Below are positions 60,244 to 64,000 of a DNA stretch of 64,000 nucleotides, one piece after another. Source of the stretch: Lentinula raphanica (Eukaryota; Basidiomycota; Agaricomycetes; Agaricales; Omphalotaceae); contig JANVFP010000038.1 in assembly GCA_027919835.1 (NCBI GenBank), positions 186,001-250,000 on the forward strand, in the 5' to 3' direction. The notes below the pieces were generated by a model. It worked only from the letters and a program-made list of their open reading frames with translations, searched no databases and was not told the DNA's origin. The translations under genes were made by a program, and so were the position numbers. The stretch's first letter is position 1; each line of letters begins with the position of its first letter.

Positions 60244-60961
60244 AATATGAATGCGAAGGCGCATTCTACCTCGATGGATCTGGATACGTGTACGAAAACA
60301 TAACCTGAACGAACACATTTTTAACGACGGACCAGGACTAACCTCTCCATGCCTTATCATTCTGGGATTACGATTGACAAATCAGATCTCATGTCTCTGA
60401 AACTTACTGGGGTTTTCGGCTGTTTTCGGTCAGCTGAAGGCTGAAAGAGCGGGATGAGGTTATTGTGCACTCATGCTTTGGGAGTTGTGCCACAGCCTGA
60501 TGGCAGATGCAATTCATTCGCGAGTAAAAGGCCTCATACTAGTCATACGAGTCATGACGATAAGTGCTGATAAGCTGACAAGGTTCTATAAGGGTGCGGG
60601 ATGAATGGATAAACTCATCGACTCCCGTCGTTTGGCGGCGCCCTATAGCTCAAATAACTCGGAGCAACATATAGAAGCCAGCTCGCCTCACCGACGATCC
60701 CCCAGTTTCTGGTAACCCTTCGAGTCAACGAGTTTTCTTTGCTGGTCAAAGATCGAAATTTGTTGCTCCCTCTGTGCTCTCTCAACGTTCAACCGTCTAA
60801 CTTCGCTATCCAACCTTGCAAAACTGCCGCTTCCATCCCTCTATCCACCGAAAAACGTCTCTCACCGGCTTCTTCCCGAAATCTCAGCCACTGCCAGTTC
60901 ATCCTTTCATCACCACTTTTCTGAATTCCAACTCTCGCACGTCTTCTTCCATCGACGAACA
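60244..60961. other. Intergenic spacer and promoter, unit 1
   Basis: 718 bp between the NADH dehydrogenase stop and the secreted gene. It contains the region duplicated in unit 2, including a TATAGAAG element at 60670-60677 where unit 2 has TATATAAG. Confidence 0.6.
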
Positions 60962-62141
60962 ATGCGCTTCCTAATTCCCGCCTGTTACCCGGCTTGCGTC
61001 CGATATGCCGGTGTCCTAGGCTTGCTCAGTCTTCTGGTATCCACTGCGAGTTCTCTACCTCACGGCTCAACTAAGGGACTTCCCGGTGACCCACCGAACA
61101 AGCCGTCTCAGGGCTCAGACAGGTTGAGTTCCGACGTACTCAAGATAAATTCCAACCGAGATCGGCAAAAAACAGTCAACGAGGCATGTTCGACTTCCTT
61201 GATGTTACTACTACTGAAAGGCCAAACTGATTTGTCCACTCGTTTCATAGCTCGCTAATCACCAATACTTCCTGATATCCGATGCTTCTCCGGCTCCTGT
61301 AAAGTTCGACAAGCCGTCTCAGTCGTATCTGATTGTGGTTGTGAAGTTCAAAGGCGATGATGAAGAAGGGTCCAAGGGCCTTGACCGACAGGCTCGTCAA
61401 GGATCCATGCTCCAATATCGCACTACCCAGTCCGAGCTCGTTGCGAGAGCTGATGATGCAGCAGGGTCTAACAACGATAGGGTCCCTAACAAACTTCGAC
61501 CCGACCTTCAACGCTACGTCCCGGCGAGATTACGACCCCATCCCGCTGCGGAAAACGATGATGAAAAAGGGTCTAACAAACCTGACCAACCTCTTCCACC
61601 CAATCCTGACCTCCCTCCTGGCCTCCCTCATCGATCCGGCCCTGACTCCCAACACACTGTCCGACCTGAGTTCGTTGCGTCTGCATATATCAAGGCAAAC
61701 GTTTTCGTCTTGATATATGCGGAGGAACAATCTCTGAAGATAACAAAGCCTTACCTCGTTCGATTCGACAACATGGACGTGGATCGGCTCGAGTCTCAGC
61801 AGTCAATGAAAAACGCGTACATGCACACGTTCAAGGCGGACATATCTGTCGTCAAATTGTGGCAGGACAATAGTGATGAGGAACCATTCGAATTGCCGCA
61901 AACTGAGTCTATGAGCGCTGTGATAGATGGGGAGGAGTTTCAGAGGCGTTCGGGACGTCTTTCCAACAAGGGGGAACTGATATCGCTCGAGTCATTTTCG
62001 CGCTACGTGGGCTTTGAAGAGTTTGTGTATGGGTCTTATCCGAGCTCCCAACGATGGGCCCCCCAAAGTTTCAATTCCGAGGGTACCCGGCGGCCCGGCC
62101 AGGGCCAGGGAAGACGTTTGTACAATCCATATGGTCCGTAG
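60962..62141 (+). CDS. Secreted protein of the duplicated family, copy 1, 370 aa
   Basis: Exons 60962-61183 and 61251-62141. Signal peptide: MRFLIPACYPACVRYAGVLG then LLSLLVSTASS, cleaved after about residue 31. The first exon is 74 codons and ends QKTVNE. The intron (67 bp) begins GC (GCATGT) and ends TAG; the next exon starts LANHQYFLISDASPAPVKFD. The second exon has a three-fold ~100 bp repeat, then a conserved block ELVASAYIKAN-type (as EFVASAYIKAN), PYLVRFDNMD and QQSMKNAYMHTF, and a Gly/Arg/Pro tail. Unspliced, the frame stops after 98 codons (SLMLLLLKGQTDLSTRFIAR). No family is recognised; export is supported only by the signal peptide. Copy 2 is at 63196. Confidence 0.77.
61356..61668 (+). 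repeat. Internal ~100 bp three-fold repeat in secreted copy 1
   Basis: Units begin GATGATGAAGAAGGGTC (61356), GATGATGCAGCAGGGTC (61452) and GATGATGAAAAAGGGTC (61557), encoding DDEEGSK, DDAAGSN and DDEKGSN. The units are 96, 105 and ~112 bp and end with GAGCTCGTTGCG or GAGTTCGTTGCG. Copy 2 has no such expansion at the corresponding place. Confidence 0.8.
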
Positions 62142-62190
62142 TGCTGCAGACTGAGCCTCGGGTTACAAATGGAAGTCACGGAGTGATGCA

Positions 62191-62344
62191 CGTCATGGGC
62201 AAACAGGATTGGACGGGAGAAGCCGCCTGGCTGGCTTGGAGCACCGGAAACCTGGGATGGACAAGGTCTTGGAGGCGAAAGGCGATGATACTAGCGAGCT
62301 GGGCGTGGAATCTCTTTGGGGGTAGGGAGATTGCGAGGAGATGA
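62191..62344 (+). pseudogene. Duplicated 3' fragment of the NADH dehydrogenase
   Basis: The frame reads MGKQDWTGEAAWLAWSTGNL, then GWTRSWRRKAMILASWAWNL and GGREIARR, ending TGA at 62344. This equals the C-terminal end of the gene at 58822 with a few changes (RSGSLGW to STGNLGW, NLLGG to NLFGG). It has no upstream exon or promoter of its own and is a by-product of the tandem duplication. Confidence 0.85.
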
Positions 62345-62734
62345 AATATGGCGGTGGAGAGTGATACAAAGGCGCATTCTACCTATTCTATCTCAATGGA
62401 TCTAGATAGATCTAGATACGTGTACGAAAAACATGAACATAACCTCAACGCCTATATCTTCCGACGACGGACCAAGACGAACCTCTTCATGCCTTATCAT
62501 CTTGGGACTGCGTGTCCATCACGATTCACAAATAAGATCCTCATGTTTCTGAGACTTTCTGGGGTTTCCGCCATTCGATCAGTTGAAGTAGGCTGAAGCC
62601 TGAAAGAGCAGGATGAGACTGTTTGAGGGTGACTGTGCACTCATGCTTTGGGAGTTGTGCGACAGCCTGATGACAGATACAATTCATTCGCGAGTAAAAG
62701 GCCTCATACTAGTCATATCGGAGTCATGACGATA

Positions 62735-62794
62735 TTTTTTTTTTTTTTTTTTGGAATTCTATAGGTAACCGCTAGCAAGTAAGACTAAGTACTA
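62735..62794 (-). mobile_element. 60 bp retro-insertion with poly(T) and 14 bp target-site duplication
   Basis: GAGTCATGACGATA occurs at 62721-62734 and again at 62795-62808, flanking an insert of 18 T then GGAATTCTATAGGTAACCGC and 22 more bases. Unit 1 has one copy of the 14-mer (60549-60562) and no insert: an empty site. On the minus strand the insert is a short sequence ending in A18, as left by target-primed reverse transcription of a truncated LINE, SINE or cellular RNA. The source RNA is not identifiable from 42 bases. Confidence 0.85.
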
Positions 62795-62915
62795 GAGTCA
62801 TGACGATAAGTGCTGATAAGCTGACAAGGGTCTATACGGGTGCGGGATGAATGGATAAACCCATCGACTCCCGTCGTTTGGCGGCGCCCTATAGCTCAAA
62901 TAACTCGGAGCAACA

Positions 62916-62923
62916 TATATAAG
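62916..62923 (+). promoter_or_regulatory. TATA box of secreted copy 2
   Basis: TATATAAG lies 280 bp upstream of the ATG at 63196. Copy 1 has TATAGAAG at the matching site, a weaker match. Confidence 0.45.
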
Positions 62924-63195
62924 CCAGCTCGCCTCACGAACGATCCCCCAGTTTCTGGTAACCCTTCGAGTCAACGAGTTTTCTTTGCTGGTCAAAGGTC
63001 GAAATTTGTTGCTCCCTCTGTGCTCTCTCAACGCTCAACCGTCTAACTTCGCTATCCAACCTTGCAAAACTGCTTCCATCCCTCTATCCACCGAAAAACG
63101 TCTCTCACCAGCTTCTTCCCGAAATCCCAGCCAGTCCATCCTTCCGACATTACCACTTTTCTGAATCTCAACTCTTGCAAGTCTTCTTCCATCGA

Positions 63196-64000
63196 ATGCG
63201 CATCCCAATCCCCCCCTGTTCCCCGGCTTGCGTCCGATATGCCGGCGCTCTAGGCTTGCTCAGTCTTCTGGTAGCCACTGCGAGTTCTTTACCTCAAGGC
63301 CCAGCCGGGGGACTCGGAACTTCCGATGACCCACCGAACAAGCCGTCCCAGGGCTCAAACAGGTTGAGTTCCGACGTACGCAAGATAAATTCCAACCGAG
63401 ATGGGCTCAGAGATGTACGACAGAAAACAGTTAAAGAGGCATGTCCGACTTTCTTGATGTTACTTCTGAGAAGCCAAACTGATTTGTCCATAGCTCGCTA
63501 ATCACCAATACTTCACAATATCCGACTCCGCTCCTCCGGCCGGTGTAGAGAATATTGATGAGTCCTCTAGGAACCCGATCGTGATCGTGAAGTTCAAAGG
63601 CCCGTCTGACAACCCGCAGAATCGACCTCATCCACGACCCTACCCTGGCCTCGAACTCAGTACTGAGCATCTTATCACACCCGAGCTCGTTGCGTCTGCA
63701 TATATCAAGGCAAATTCTTTGCTCTTGATACACGCGGCGGCGGCTGGAAATTACCTGGAGATAACAAAGCCTTACTATGTTCGATTCGACAACATGGACA
63801 CGGCTGAGTCTCAGCAGTCGATAAAGGACGCTTACATGCACAACTTCGAGATAGACATATCTGTCGACACCGATTGGTGGCGGGCGACTAGAAAGGGAAA
63901 GGCAACGGTCGGAAGGTCGAAGGGCAAGTCTGGAAAGGCAATGATCGATGGGCAGGAGTTTCGGGAGCGTGTGGGACACTTTCTCTTTAAGTCTGTCGTT
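63196..64000 (+). CDS. Secreted protein of the duplicated family, copy 2, cut by the window edge
   Basis: Exons 63196-63438 (81 codons) and 63494 onwards, open to the edge. The start is MRIPIPPCSPACVRYAGALG then LLSLLVATASSLP, a signal peptide. The intron again opens GCATGT and closes TAG, with the next exon at LANHQYFTISDSAPPAG. The conserved block is present: PELVASAYIKAN, PYYVRFDNMD, QQSIKDAYMHNF, AMIDGQEFRERVG. It is about 60 percent identical to copy 1 in these parts by eye. It lacks the three-fold repeat of copy 1. The C-terminus is outside the window. Confidence 0.77.

Larger units (their letters stand above)
62345..63195. other. Intergenic spacer and promoter, unit 2
   Basis: Counterpart of 60244-60961. 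It contains the 60 bp insertion at 62735-62794 and a TATATAAG element at 62916-62923. The sequence from 62800 to 63190 parallels 60550-60955. Confidence 0.65.
60090..64000. repeat. Tandem segmental duplication, ~2.1 kb unit, two copies
   Basis: Unit 1 runs from ~60090 to ~62180 and unit 2 from ~62181 past the window edge. Each holds the last ~150 bp of the NADH dehydrogenase, a spacer, a promoter and a secreted-protein gene. Shared signatures at matching places include GAAGCCGCCTGGCT, GGCGGCGCCCTATAGCTCAA, CCCTTCGAGTCAACGAGT and the secreted-gene start. Identity is high in the promoter and 3' region and lower in the coding centre. The breakpoint lies ~40 bp after the stop of the first secreted gene. 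Confidence 0.85.

Noticed and set aside
1..64000. CRISPR array, rRNA or complete transposon
   Set aside because: No regularly spaced identical repeats with unique spacers, no rRNA sequence, and no reverse transcriptase or transposase frame was seen.

Overview
The window looks like nuclear DNA of a filamentous basidiomycete, most probably an Agaricomycete. Coding regions are cut by many short introns (about 45-75 bp, GT-AG with a few GC-AG), transcription factors carry long Ser/Pro/Gly-rich tails, and the recognisable proteins (fungal PUF, Crz1, Tma46, Cox8, GH78, GH43, type II NADH dehydrogenase) match fungal families. Exon models were built by hand from splice signals, reading phase and family memory; no database search was possible.

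Layout. 1-3.4 kb: an open frame entering from the left edge, a ~90 bp tandem repeat and a small secreted protein. 3.5-6.7 kb: a 13-exon PUF RNA-binding protein (minus). 7.0-8.3 kb: unassigned coding-like pieces on the minus strand. 8.5-10.1 kb: a DUF676-type serine lipase (plus). 10.3-19.2 kb, all minus: an LRRC40-like leucine-rich-repeat protein, a secreted Ser/Asn-rich protein and a Crz1-type calcineurin-responsive factor. 21.5-31.7 kb: five minus genes in a head-to-tail row (NAD(P)-binding SDR/epimerase, dimeric alpha/beta-barrel protein, GH78-like glycosidase, AVT-type amino-acid transporter, FAD monooxygenase). 32.2-35.4 kb: a 1040-residue protein of unknown function. 36.6-41.3 kb: a C2H2 factor, apparently with two possible 3' ends. 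43.1-44.3 kb: a secreted GH43-like hydrolase. 45.7-50.0 kb: two tandem paralogous zinc-finger factors. 51.6-60.2 kb: Cox8, a DHA1-type MFS exporter, a small hypothetical protein, Tma46 and a type II NADH dehydrogenase. 60.1-64.0 kb: a ~2.1 kb tandem duplication that copied the 3' end of the NADH dehydrogenase together with a secreted-protein gene; the second copy carries a 60 bp poly(A)-type retro-insertion.

The genes are mostly single housekeeping or regulatory functions rather than a pathway. Two enzymes are secreted carbohydrate-active proteins. Crz1 and three other C2H2 factors make the window rich in transcription regulators. The most unusual material is structural: a 10-nt microexon, two 18-nt exons, GC-AG introns in four genes, an intron position shared by Crz1 and the paralogous zinc-finger pair, a stop codon just before a splice-like donor at the start of one of that pair, and the actively diverging secreted-protein duplication at the right edge.
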